Shown in pieces: positions 7,424 to 15,694 of a stretch of 26,176 nt of DNA. Both the position numbers and the translations under genes were made by a program. Below the pieces are notes generated by a model. That model did no database searches. It was not told the origin of the DNA and saw only the letters and a list, made by a program, of their open reading frames with translations. Origin of the DNA: an uncultured Bacteroidales bacterium. Its GTDB lineage: Bacteria > Bacteroidota > Bacteroidia > Bacteroidales > WCHB1-69. The DNA is taken from assembly GCA_937949745.1 (NCBI GenBank), contig CALECM010000030.1, forward strand, positions 1 through 26,176. The letters run 5' to 3'. Position 1 is the stretch's first letter, and the number at the start of each line of letters is the position of its first letter.

Positions 7424-9187
7424 CTATTTTGAAATATGGATACCAAGTTCTTTTAATTGTTCGGGCGATATAGGAGAAGGGGCCTCTATCATCACGTCAC
7501 GGGCCGCGTTATTTTTCGGGAAAGCGATAAAATCACGGATAGTGTCCGTATCGGAGAGCACCGAGCATAGCCGGTCGAAACCGAAAGCGATACCTCCATG
7601 GGGAGGAGCTCCATATTCGAATGCCTGCATCAGGAACCCGAATTGGGCCTGTGCTACTTCATCACTGAAACCTAATAAGCTTAACATTTTACGCTGTAAT
7701 TCCCGGTCGTGTATCCTGATAGACCCGCCTCCGATTTCGGTGCCGTTGATCACCAGGTCATAAGCATTGGCCCTCACTTTTCCGGGATCTGTTGTCAGAA
7801 GTTCTGCTTCTTCCGGTTTCGGCGCGGTGAAAGGATGGTGTTTGGCGTAATATCTTTGTGTCTCTTCGTCCCATTCCAGTAAGGGAAAATCTACGACCCA
7901 AAGCGGTTTGTATTCACCGGCTTTCCGGAGGCCCAGCCTTTGTCCCATTTCCAATCTCAATTGCGAAAGCTGCGGACGGGTTTTTTCTTTAGACCCGGCC
8001 ATAATGAGGATCAGGTCTCCTGTTTCGGCATGACAGGCTTCCGCTACTTTCTGCAAATCCTCCTGATCATAGAATTTGTCCACGGAAGATTTAAATTTGC
8101 CATCCTCCTGACAAAGTACATATACCAGTCCGCTGGCACCAACCTGCGGCCTTCTTACAAAATCCGTAAGTTCATCCAATTGTTTGCGCGAATAACTTCC
8201 ACCGCCCGGAACTACGATGCCGCCTATCCATTCCGCCTGGTTAAAAACTGAAAAATCCTTGTGCTGAAGTTCCTTATTTAATTTAATGAATTTCATTCCG
8301 AACCGGATATCCGGTTTGTCGTTGCCATAATTTTCCATGGCATCCTCATAGGTGATCCGGGGAATCGTATCGATATTAATATTTTTTACTTTCTTAAAAA
8401 TATGTTTTACAAGTCCTTCAAAGGTTTGCAGGATATCTTCCTGGGTAACGAAAGCCATTTCACAATCGATCTGGGTAAATTCAGGTTGACGGTCGGCTCG
8501 TAAATCCTCGTCCCTGAAACATTTCACAATCTGAAAATAGCGGTCGTAACCGGCCAGCATCAAAAGTTGTTTGAAGGTTTGCGGGGATTGCGGTAAAGCA
8601 TAAAATTCTCCCGGAGAAACACGGGAAGGTACGACAAAATCCCGGGCTCCTTCAGGAGTGGAATTGATAAGGAAGGGAGTTTCGATTTCCACGAATCCCA
8701 GTTCATTCATATAATTGCGGATCTCAATACCCAGATGATGCCTGAATAAAAGATTGTTTTTCACTGTGTTCCTCCTGAGGTCAAGATAACGGTATTTCAT
8801 CCGGAGTTCTTCTCCACCGTCCGTATCGTCTTCTATGGTAAAAGGCGGTATTTTCGATTGGCTGAGTACTTCAACATCATTCACCAGGATTTCAATATCT
8901 CCGGTCGGGATATTTTTGTTTTTACTTGATCTTTCCACCACTTTTCCGGTTGCCCGGATGACCCATTCACGACCGAAGTTCTGTACCTGTTCCAGTAAAT
9001 GATCCTGGAGCTCCATATTAAAAGTGAGTTGGGTAATACCGTAGCGGTCCCGGAGGTCGATGAAAGTCATACCTCCTAAGTTCCTGATCCGTTGCAGCCA
9101 ACCGCATAAAGTAACGTTCTCCCCGATATGGTTTGCCGTGAGTTCCCCGCAGGTATGGGTTCTTAAATGAGTGGAAAAATTGTTCAT
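7424..9187 (-). CDS. aspS: Aspartyl-tRNA synthetase, bacterial type
   Basis: This enzyme charges tRNA-Asp with aspartate in the cytoplasm. At 587 residues it has the normal bacterial length. It has an N-terminal OB-fold anticodon-binding domain (LCGWLQRIRNLGG, 27-39) and class II motif 2 FRDEDLRADRQPEF (224-237). A GAD-type insertion follows, and motif 3 is GGIAFGFDRL (531-540). The C-terminus (RDVMIEAPSP) is typical. Whether it also misacylates tRNA-Asn cannot be judged here. The start codon lies two bases after the stop of the upstream lipoprotein gene, and the Wzz-like gene follows by 24 bases. A translation enzyme therefore shares an operon with envelope genes. Confidence 0.97.
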   Translation of the reverse strand: MNNFSTHLRTHTCGELTANHIGENVTLCGWLQRIRNLGGMTFIDLRDRYGITQLTFNMELQDHLLEQVQNFGREWVIRATGKVVERSSKNKNIPTGDIEILVNDVEVLSQSKIPPFTIEDDTDGGEELRMKYRYLDLRRNTVKNNLLFRHHLGIEIRNYMNELGFVEIETPFLINSTPEGARDFVVPSRVSPGEFYALPQSPQTFKQLLMLAGYDRYFQIVKCFRDEDLRADRQPEFTQIDCEMAFVTQEDILQTFEGLVKHIFKKVKNINIDTIPRITYEDAMENYGNDKPDIRFGMKFIKLNKELQHKDFSVFNQAEWIGGIVVPGGGSYSRKQLDELTDFVRRPQVGASGLVYVLCQEDGKFKSSVDKFYDQEDLQKVAEACHAETGDLILIMAGSKEKTRPQLSQLRLEMGQRLGLRKAGEYKPLWVVDFPLLEWDEETQRYYAKHHPFTAPKPEEAELLTTDPGKVRANAYDLVINGTEIGGGSIRIHDRELQRKMLSLLGFSDEVAQAQFGFLMQAFEYGAPPHGGIAFGFDRLCSVLSDTDTIRDFIAFPKNNAARDVMIEAPSPISPEQLKELGIHISK

Positions 9188-9189
9188 TA

Positions 9190-9894
9190 TTAATAAATTT
9201 TCAAATCGGTTGTTTTGGATAAATATTCCGAATCATACCAACCTCCCCGGTCCAGGGCGCGGATATCCGATGAAGAGTAGGATCTGGTAAATCTGCAGGT
9301 GTAATTACCCGGTTTCAAATTGTAGAGGACATTGGTAGAAATGGTGATTGTTTTACCTTCCGGGATATCGGGCTCAAAAGTCGATACAAGTTCATTATTT
9401 TGAAATAAACTGCAGAAAAGTAATTCTTCTTCCCTGAATTTTTTTCCGGTATAGGATAAAACGGCTCCTTTTTCCCTGTCTATGGATATGGTCCCTGATT
9501 CGTTGATTTCGAAAAACGGGATATAAGGTTCATTGGAAAATATTTTTCCGTCATTATTGATGTACTCAAAAGTGGATTTTTCAGGATAGGGTATTTTCTT
9601 ATTTAAAGTATAAATATACCCATCATCTGTGGTGGATTTACCTGATAATTCTTCGTTATTCCAGTTTATCCTGCTCTTTTTGGCTAATTTTAATGTAATG
9701 CCGGTCGGATTATTGAGTGAGAACCGTGCGGTGGCATGTAACAATTCCGTGTTGGCATCATAAGAAATATGGTATTGTTGAAATACCAGACGTTGTTCCA
9801 CCTGGTCGGAGAGCGTGTAATTATCAGACTGGCAGGATACGAAAAGGATGGCAATAGCCGTAATGGAAAAAATAAAGCTTTTAAATCGTATCAT
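9190..9894 (-). CDS. Hypothetical lipoprotein, first gene of the aspS operon
   Basis: This is a 234-residue protein that I do not recognise. The signal peptide (1-20) ends in the lipobox FVSC with Cys21, so it should be lipid-anchored. The mature part is rich in alternating polar and hydrophobic residues, with many Asn, Ser and Thr, and suggests beta-sandwich folds. One example is the stretch TARFSLNNPTGITLKL at about 56-71. There are no obvious catalytic motifs or repeats. It precedes aspS by two bases and has the only convincing -7 box of the unit, so it probably leads the four-gene operon. Confidence 0.8.
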   Translation of the reverse strand: MIRFKSFIFSITAIAILFVSCQSDNYTLSDQVEQRLVFQQYHISYDANTELLHATARFSLNNPTGITLKLAKKSRINWNNEELSGKSTTDDGYIYTLNKKIPYPEKSTFEYINNDGKIFSNEPYIPFFEINESGTISIDREKGAVLSYTGKKFREEELLFCSLFQNNELVSTFEPDIPEGKTITISTNVLYNLKPGNYTCRFTRSYSSSDIRALDRGGWYDSEYLSKTTDLKIY

Positions 9895-9932
9895 CCCTGT
9901 TATATTATGATATTAATAAGGAAAAGAAGCGA

Positions 9933-9940
9933 CAAAAATA
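9933..9940 (-). promoter_or_regulatory. -7 promoter element of the lipoprotein-aspS-wzz-ligase operon
   Basis: The minus strand reads TATTTTTG, 38 bases before the lipoprotein ATG. No -33 TTG is visible at the usual distance. Confidence 0.5.
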
Positions 9941-10056
9941 CAAAATAATTTGATGTTTTGATGAGGTGATTTAATAACCCTCTCTTACAAAAAGAACTTT
10001 AAAAATTTTAATAAGGAAAATTGAGTAATTTTTTTTTGAAAAAACGCTTTTTTGTT

Positions 10057-10084
10057 GCATATATAAAAATAAAATGTATATTTG
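10057..10084 (+). promoter_or_regulatory. Promoter of the first T9SS paralogue
   Basis: TTG at 10055-10057 and TATATTTG at 10077-10084 are separated by 19 bases, which matches the Bacteroidetes -33/-7 arrangement well. A leader of about 70 bases follows. It is AT-rich and has no Shine-Dalgarno sequence. Confidence 0.7.
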
Positions 10085-10157
10085 CCTTGTAGGAGTAGCT
10101 ATTTAACCGATAATTTTATCGAGTATTAATCATTATTAACTAAAACTTATTAAAAAA

Positions 10158-11534
10158 ATGAAAAATTTTTACACAACGCTCGTTGTGGCTCTATTGGCTA
10201 CAATGGGATTTGCCCAGGTTACACCTGTAGAAAGGCAACACATTCCGTCTCCTGTTCTAAAAGTAGAAAAATTACAGGAACTTCCGCTGGAATTCAATAA
10301 AGTCCAGTCAAAACACCGGACTGCCGGTGCATTCGAGTATTCGTATCATGATGCCATCAATTATAATACGGAGTACCAACGTCCTTTTCCGGTAGCGATA
10401 TTATCGGATTCACTCGTACGCACAGGATATGCTGACGGTGACGGAGGAACAAAGTGGTGGGCTGTCCAGAAATATTCCATCGGTTCTATTTATGATTTTA
10501 CCAGTCCTGATTGGACGGAATTTTATCGTAATTATGAAGATGAGGACGGGAACCTGGTCTCTGTTCCTGATTTTGGTAAAACCCAAAATTTTAACATCGA
10601 CTCGGTAGGACTCCAATTTCTTTACCAATGGGGCAGTGAGGTAAACTCTGATGTTGTGGATACTCTTATTGTAAGTATCGCTGCCATTGAAGGATTACCG
10701 ATAGGTCCCGTTTATAGTAGTCCCTCTCCCGGAGATACCACATGGTATTATACATGGGCTGAAATTCCGTGGGACCGATTCGGAGATGCTGTGTTTACAG
10801 CCAATGTTCCTGAAGTTACCGATATAAAATATTACAAATATAAACATCTTTTAACTATCGAAGATACTTCACTTGCTTCTGGTTCGGACGGTATACTGAT
10901 AAATAACCTTTATACTCCTCTTCCGGATGATTTTAAAAACCTGACTAACCAAAAACAACTCGTGATGGCTTACAGTTTCAAAAGCGGATCCCGCAATCCG
11001 GAAGTTTCCCAGAGATACGAGACCGACACTATGGGAAAACAGGTTAATTTATTCCGGGTACTTTATTTCGATGACCCAAGACCCGAGTATTCAAATGTGG
11101 AAGGCCAGGAAGCTACACCAGCCTTATTAACGGATCTTAATATTGCCATAGAAGCCAATTTTCTGAGTATGCACCCTAATGCACTGGAGCATAATAAATA
11201 TGTGAATACTGCAGAATGGTTAGGTCCTTTACACCGTCCGCTTTTGTCGGTAGTCGCTTCCTGTAATGATTGCGAATGGATCAATGTAAAAGAATTGGAA
11301 AAAAGGAATATTACCATAAGACCCAATCCCGCTACGGAAAATTTCCGTCTGGATTTGGAAGGCAGCGGCGCCGCCCAGGTTGAACTTTACAACATGACGG
11401 GTCAGTTGATGCATAAAGAACAGGTAAATGATCAGACTGTAACCGTTAATGTAAATAACCTTAACAGCGGAATGTATTTACTCAGAGTGGTACAGGACGG
11501 TAAACTCTATACAGCCAAAGTAATGGTAAAATAA
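10158..11534 (+). CDS. T9SS-secreted protein, tandem paralogue 1
   Basis: This 458-residue secreted protein has a Sec signal peptide (MKNFYTTLVV to about residue 19, ending GFAQ). It ends in a T9SS sorting domain at 385-458, with the RPNPATENF motif, VELYNMTGQL and a final SGMYLLRV...AKVMVK. Such proteins cross the outer membrane through the type IX system and are usually anchored or released after CTD cleavage. The body (about 45-370) is unfamiliar. It has a beta-rich look, many aromatic and Asp residues, and a small SCNDCEW motif just before the CTD. It is clearly homologous to the next gene along its length. There is no enzyme motif, so the function is unknown. Confidence 0.9.
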   Translation: MKNFYTTLVVALLATMGFAQVTPVERQHIPSPVLKVEKLQELPLEFNKVQSKHRTAGAFEYSYHDAINYNTEYQRPFPVAILSDSLVRTGYADGDGGTKWWAVQKYSIGSIYDFTSPDWTEFYRNYEDEDGNLVSVPDFGKTQNFNIDSVGLQFLYQWGSEVNSDVVDTLIVSIAAIEGLPIGPVYSSPSPGDTTWYYTWAEIPWDRFGDAVFTANVPEVTDIKYYKYKHLLTIEDTSLASGSDGILINNLYTPLPDDFKNLTNQKQLVMAYSFKSGSRNPEVSQRYETDTMGKQVNLFRVLYFDDPRPEYSNVEGQEATPALLTDLNIAIEANFLSMHPNALEHNKYVNTAEWLGPLHRPLLSVVASCNDCEWINVKELEKRNITIRPNPATENFRLDLEGSGAAQVELYNMTGQLMHKEQVNDQTVTVNVNNLNSGMYLLRVVQDGKLYTAKVMVK

Positions 11535-11545
11535 TTTATTGAGAA

Positions 11546-11688
11546 TTAGGAAGATGTCCAAAAGTCTATTTTGTCATACTGAAAGAATTTTTCATCCTGA
11601 ACGAAGTGAAGGATCTGTATTATAGGCTTTTTCGTTAAATATATTGGTGGCAGAAAACGATTCGTAAGGACTTTCGGACATCTCCTAA
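11546..11688. repeat. 143-bp inverted-repeat, MITE-like element
   Basis: The left end (11546-11566, TTAGGAAGATGTCCAAAAGTC without its last base) and the right end (11669-11688, GACTTTCGGACATCTCCTAA) are reverse complements apart from one mismatch and one indel. Together they form an about 20-bp terminal inverted repeat. The interior (11594-11616) carries a copy, in the opposite orientation, of the repeat found twice at the right edge of the window. There is no coding capacity, and no convincing target-site duplication flanks it. It begins 12 bases after the stop codon of the upstream T9SS gene and could also affect transcript ends. Confidence 0.65.
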
Positions 11689-12024
11689 CTTTTAATAATA
11701 CCAGGTGAATTTAATGATATGACTAAATTTGGTTTCAGCCTTCATGAGAAAGTCGGAATGGGGAAAGATTGATTTTCTTAGCCAGATGGTAATGTAAATT
11801 ATTGATGCTCAAAGTTTACTATATATGCCAAAGTGTTCGGTTGAAGTAAATAAGGCATTGTTCAACATATCCGGATTTTAAGCTAAAGTGATCAGAATGT
11901 TGAATATGGGCAATATTTTTTAATTTTTTCTATTTGTAAAAAAAAAAATGTATTTTTGCATGTCAGATTTGATATGAAAGAATTTCTATTAAACAAATAG
12001 TATTAATTAAAACCAAATTGTCAA
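11689..12024 (+). other. Non-coding spacer between the T9SS paralogues
   Basis: This stretch contains no supported gene. The right end holds a long A-tract and the -7 box of the second paralogue. A few short open stretches (an ATG at 11719 and a downstream frame to 11881) could be read as a shifted and stopped reading frame, but they are too short and interrupted to call. Confidence 0.5.
11951..11958 (+). promoter_or_regulatory. -7 promoter element of the second T9SS paralogue
   Basis: TATTTTTG follows an A-tract and ATG in a context (AAAATGTAT then TTTGC) shared with the promoter of the first paralogue. A leader of about 60 bases separates it from the start codon. Confidence 0.6.
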
Positions 12025-13419
12025 ATGAAAAAGTTTTACACAACATTAGTTGTAGTCCTAATGGCCACGATGGGATTTGCCCAGGTTACGCCTTTAGAAG
12101 GACCAAAGATGTCATCTCCTGTTCTGAAAGAAGAAATTAAATCAGAGCTTGCTCCTGTGGATATGAAGAAGATATCCTCAAGAAACAGAGCCGGTAGCGG
12201 TGCGTTCGAATATTCCTATTTTGATGCTATATATTTTCTTAACGGTGAACTTCCTAACCGGAACCCGGCGCCAATCTTATCTGATACACTCGTACGCGCT
12301 GGTTTTGCTGATGGCTCAGGTGGAACAGAGTGGGCAACTGTTCAGAGATATTCGGTAGGTGCTATTTATGATTTCGCAAGCCGTGACTGGACCGAACTAT
12401 ACAGAAATTATGAAGATCTGAATGGTGACCTGGTGTCCGTTCCTGATTTCGGTATGACCCGGAATTTCAACGTGGATTCGGTAGGTATTCAATTTTTATA
12501 TGTATGGGGTAGCGAAGTGCCTGCCAATACAGTAGATACGCTCATCGTAAGCGTGGCAGCCGTTGAAGATTTGCCCTATTCCAGAATTTATCTTCGTCCT
12601 CAACCCGGGGAAGATACAGTATGGCGCTATTCTTGGGCTGAGATTCCTTGGGACAGATATGGAGATGCTGTATTTACTTCCGACATTCCCGGAGCCGCTG
12701 ATGTAAAATATTATAAACATAAACATTACTTAACGATCGAAGATACTTCAGTTGCATCAGGTGGAGGTAATATACTCATAAATAACGTTTATACTCCACT
12801 TCCGGAAAGTTTTAAAAACCTCACTAACCAAAAACAAATAGTGGTAGCCTATAGTTTTAAGAGCGGATCCCGTAATCCGAATGTGGCCCAAAGGTATAAT
12901 ACCGATACTATAGGAAGGCAGGTAAATTCATTCAGAGCTATGTATTTTAGTGATCCTAGATCTGAATATGATCATCCTGCTGGTAATGATAACTGGTCAA
13001 CTCCTCAATTGTTAGCTGATCGTAATTTGTCTTTAGATGTTATGGAATATAGTTTAATACCAGATTTAATTTGGACGAATAATTATGTTAACGCCACTGA
13101 ATGGTTCGGTCTTTTAAATCGTCCCTTAATGTCCGTTGTCGCTTCCTGTAATGACTGCGAATGGATCAATGTAAAAGAGATGGAAAAAAGGAATATTACC
13201 ATAAGGCCCAATCCCGCTACGGAAAATTTCCGTCTGGATTTAGATGGCAATGGTGCCGCTCAAGTTGAACTTTACAACATGACGGGACAACTGATGCACA
13301 AAGAACAGGTTAACGATCAAACCGTAACCGTAAATGTAAACAACTTCAACAGCGGTATGTATATACTCAGAGTTGTACAAGAAGGTAAAGTTTATACAGC
13401 TAAAGTGATGGTGAAATAA
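12025..13419 (+). CDS. T9SS-secreted protein, tandem paralogue 2
   Basis: This 464-residue paralogue of the preceding gene has the same plan: signal peptide MKKFYTTLVVVLMATMGFAQ, the same unfamiliar beta-rich body, an SCNDCEW motif and a T9SS sorting domain at 391-464. Similarity is high throughout, with two exceptions. One is the segment after the propeptide, where the paralogues differ by short insertions. The other is about residues 315-345, where they diverge strongly. The DNA encoding the last about 110 residues is nearly identical, unlike the middle. It has its own -7 box upstream and is closed by a strong terminator, so the two genes are probably separately transcribed. The function is unknown beyond surface display or secretion. 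Confidence 0.9.
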   Translation: MKKFYTTLVVVLMATMGFAQVTPLEGPKMSSPVLKEEIKSELAPVDMKKISSRNRAGSGAFEYSYFDAIYFLNGELPNRNPAPILSDTLVRAGFADGSGGTEWATVQRYSVGAIYDFASRDWTELYRNYEDLNGDLVSVPDFGMTRNFNVDSVGIQFLYVWGSEVPANTVDTLIVSVAAVEDLPYSRIYLRPQPGEDTVWRYSWAEIPWDRYGDAVFTSDIPGAADVKYYKHKHYLTIEDTSVASGGGNILINNVYTPLPESFKNLTNQKQIVVAYSFKSGSRNPNVAQRYNTDTIGRQVNSFRAMYFSDPRSEYDHPAGNDNWSTPQLLADRNLSLDVMEYSLIPDLIWTNNYVNATEWFGLLNRPLMSVVASCNDCEWINVKEMEKRNITIRPNPATENFRLDLDGNGAAQVELYNMTGQLMHKEQVNDQTVTVNVNNFNSGMYILRVVQEGKVYTAKVMVK

Positions 13420-13438
13420 TTACCTGATACTTACCTAT

Positions 13439-13471
13439 AAAAAAAGCATCCATCAAATGGATGCTTTTTTT
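13439..13471 (+). terminator. Rho-independent terminator after the T9SS paralogues
   Basis: A 15-bp perfect stem (13439-13453 with 13457-13471) has core GCATCCAT-CAA-ATGGATGC flanked by A and T runs. The A run before and T run after make it able to act in both directions. Confidence 0.9.
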
Positions 13472-13494
13472 ATATAAGCATGTTTATAATTTAT

Positions 13495-13502
13495 TATTTT
13501 TG
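13495..13502 (+). promoter_or_regulatory. -7 promoter element of the FemAB/GNAT-like gene and upp
   Basis: TATTTTTG lies 19 bases before the ATG at 13522. It comes directly after the terminator and predicts a leader of only about a dozen bases. Confidence 0.6.
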
Positions 13503-13521
13503 CATTTATAGTATATAACTT

Positions 13522-14457
13522 ATGCCCTACTTTCTGAGCCATGATGATATCGATAAAGAAAAATGGAATGCTTGTCTGCAAAGGTCCGCTAATCCGACTA
13601 TTTTTGCTGATTATGACTTTTTAACCGCGGCTTCTCCCCGTTGGAAAGCTTTAATTGAAGGAGACTATGATTATATCATGCCGCTTCCGGCGAGGTCTAA
13701 ATTTTCGGTTAAATATATATATACTCCTTTTTTCTTCTCCAGGTTAGGTATCTTTTCACCTAATCAGATAGAGGGTAACATTGTCAGGCAATTTATCGAA
13801 AAAATACCGGCAACTTACCGGTACATCGATCTCGTTTTTAATTCCGCCAATAATTTCGAAAATACCGGTTATTCTCCATTATTAATGAATTCTTACCGGC
13901 TTGATCTCAATGAACCCTATTTAAAGCTTTACCAATCCTATTCGGAAAACACACGTCGTAACATCAGGAACGCCGTTAAACAGGAGCTTTCACTGACCGA
14001 TAATATCACACCGGAGGATGTGATAAAACTTTTCCGGAATAGTAAAGGAAAAGAGAAGACTGTGCCTTATCATAAAAAGGATTATTCCATGTTATTAAAA
14101 ATAAGCCGGTTAGCACAGGAAAGAGGTCAGCTTGATCTGATTGGAGTTTGCGACCAACAGCAGAAACTGATAGCGGGTGCTTTTTTTCTTAAAGATCATG
14201 AGAGGATATGGTTTTGGTTTTCCGGAAGGGATAAAAAATCTCCCGAAAAGAAATCGATGTTTTTTTTAATTGATGCCTATATTAAGGACCATGCCGGGCA
14301 GCCCGTCCTCTTCGATTTCAATGGTTCCATGAATGAGAATATCGCCCGTTTTTACCGGGGATTCGGAGCGCAGAAATATACCTATCCCATGTTGACCATT
14401 CGACGCTATTTTTACCTTTCTCCTTTTGTGAGGTTATATAAAAACATTATTAAATAA
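13522..14457 (+). CDS. FemAB/GNAT-like acetyltransferase-fold protein
   Basis: This is a 311-residue soluble protein with two acetyltransferase-like halves. The N-terminal half contains an FADYDFL segment and the aromatic stretch IYTPFFFSRLG. A basic helix YSENTRRNIRNAVKQ (about 148-162) joins the halves. The C-terminal half carries IAGAFFLKDHERIWFWFSG and a final YRGFGAQKY. This layout is that of the Acetyltransf_6 / FemAB-related group, whose members act on envelope or peptidoglycan precursors or on other amino-acyl acceptors. The substrate cannot be inferred. The stop codon abuts the upp ATG with no gap, so the two genes are translationally linked, though no functional link is obvious. Confidence 0.75.
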   Translation: MPYFLSHDDIDKEKWNACLQRSANPTIFADYDFLTAASPRWKALIEGDYDYIMPLPARSKFSVKYIYTPFFFSRLGIFSPNQIEGNIVRQFIEKIPATYRYIDLVFNSANNFENTGYSPLLMNSYRLDLNEPYLKLYQSYSENTRRNIRNAVKQELSLTDNITPEDVIKLFRNSKGKEKTVPYHKKDYSMLLKISRLAQERGQLDLIGVCDQQQKLIAGAFFLKDHERIWFWFSGRDKKSPEKKSMFFLIDAYIKDHAGQPVLFDFNGSMNENIARFYRGFGAQKYTYPMLTIRRYFYLSPFVRLYKNIIK

Positions 14458-15126
14458 ATGAATATGAAAGCAGTCCGTCATTTGGGAATTGAGAATTCCC
14501 TGTTAAATTATTTCATTGCGGAAATAAGGGATGTGGAAGTTCAGAAAGACAGTATGCGCTTCAGGCGGAATCTGGAGAGAATCGGGGAGATTTTCGCTTA
14601 CGAAATCAGTAAAGAACTGGAATATGAATCCCGGGAAGTGGTAACGCCTTTGGGTATTACCAATATGAAAACCTTTCCCAGTTTTCCTGTCCTGGCCACC
14701 ATTCTCCGGGCCGGCCTTTCCATTCACCAGGGACTTCTTAATTATTTCGATAAGGCCGATAACGCATTTGTATCGGCATTCAGAAAGCATTACCGTGACG
14801 GGACTTTCGAGATACAGGTGGATTATATGTCGGCGCCCGATTTAACCGACCGGGTACTGATTCTATCAGATTCCATGCTGGCTACCGGAAAATCCATGCA
14901 TCTTTCATATATGGAATTATTGAATAACGGAAAACCGTCCCATACCCATATCGTATCTGCTATAGCCAGTACCCAGGGAATCGAATATATTCAGTCAAAA
15001 TTATCTCCGGCCCATTGCACGATATGGGTCGCCGCAGTAGACGAAGAACTTACCGCCCAATCTTATATCGTACCGGGTTTGGGTGATGCCGGGGATCTTG
15101 CCTTTGGCAATAAGACCGTGGATTGA
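14458..15126 (+). CDS. upp: Uracil phosphoribosyltransferase
   Basis: This pyrimidine-salvage enzyme makes UMP from uracil and PRPP in the cytoplasm. Its 222 residues include ILRAGLSIHQGLL (82-94), the PRPP loop VLILSDSMLATGKSM (133-147) and the uracil-binding segment YIVPGLGDAGDLAFG (203-217), which closely matches characterised Upp proteins. The PRPP loop has Ser where the usual motif DPMLATG has Pro. The start may be Met1 or Met3. It follows the FemAB/GNAT-like gene with no intergenic base and has no promoter of its own that I can see. Confidence 0.95.
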   Translation: MNMKAVRHLGIENSLLNYFIAEIRDVEVQKDSMRFRRNLERIGEIFAYEISKELEYESREVVTPLGITNMKTFPSFPVLATILRAGLSIHQGLLNYFDKADNAFVSAFRKHYRDGTFEIQVDYMSAPDLTDRVLILSDSMLATGKSMHLSYMELLNNGKPSHTHIVSAIASTQGIEYIQSKLSPAHCTIWVAAVDEELTAQSYIVPGLGDAGDLAFGNKTVD

Positions 15127-15242
15127 TCCGGTTCGTATTTGACAGGTAAATATTTCTTGTTCATAACCAGTGTATTCCATCAGAATGTCCTATTATCCGG
15201 AATATTTTTTCCAGATTCTGTGATATATATTGAAAAAAATAC

Positions 15243-15250
15243 TATTTTTG
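15243..15250 (+). promoter_or_regulatory. -7 promoter element of tRNA-Phe
   Basis: TATTTTTG ends 19 bases before the mature tRNA 5' end. No properly spaced -33 TTG was found. Confidence 0.55.
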
Positions 15251-15269
15251 CAATCCTAAATCAACGAGC

Positions 15270-15342
<73 letters not shown>

Positions 15343-15356
15343 CACTCAATAAAGAG

Positions 15357-15382
15357 AGAGTTACCAATGTAGCTCTTTTTTT
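15357..15382 (+). terminator. Rho-independent terminator after tRNA-Phe
   Basis: The stem AGAGTTAC/GTAGCTCT (8 bp with one G-T pair) has loop CAAT and is followed by a run of T. It begins 15 bases after the tRNA. Confidence 0.75.
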
Positions 15383-15694
15383 ATTTCTTTTATGGGATTT
15401 TGTTTTTGCACAAGTTAATTCACGGTATAAATCCATGACCGTTTACAATGAATCTTTTCCTTCTAAGGTATAGCCAGCGGTTTGAAATCGGAGTGATATT
15501 TCGAGTTTAGAAGTTCAACATGAAAATATTTGAATAGATTAGGTATATGTTTTATATTTGCATATCATAATATAGATAAAACATAATATTTATATTCGAT
15601 CATAATAAACATTCTTTTATAATGAAGGATCAATTAAATACCCTAAAGCGAAGAATAATATAGTTAGTATCAAGTCAAATTAAAAATCAATCTT
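15383..15694 (+). other. AT-rich spacer with the promoter of the small secreted protein
   Basis: No supported gene lies here. TTG (15530-15532) and TATATTTG (15553-15560) are 20 bases apart and form a good Bacteroidetes promoter. They predict an unusually long leader of about 130 bases for the downstream gene. No riboswitch motif is recognised in the leader. Confidence 0.6.

Noticed and set aside
11719..11881. Possible decayed ORF (ATG at 11719, a shift at 11770, a stop at 11795, open to 11881)
   Set aside because: The segments are short, one is broken by a stop as well as a shift, and chance open frames of this size are common in AT-rich DNA.
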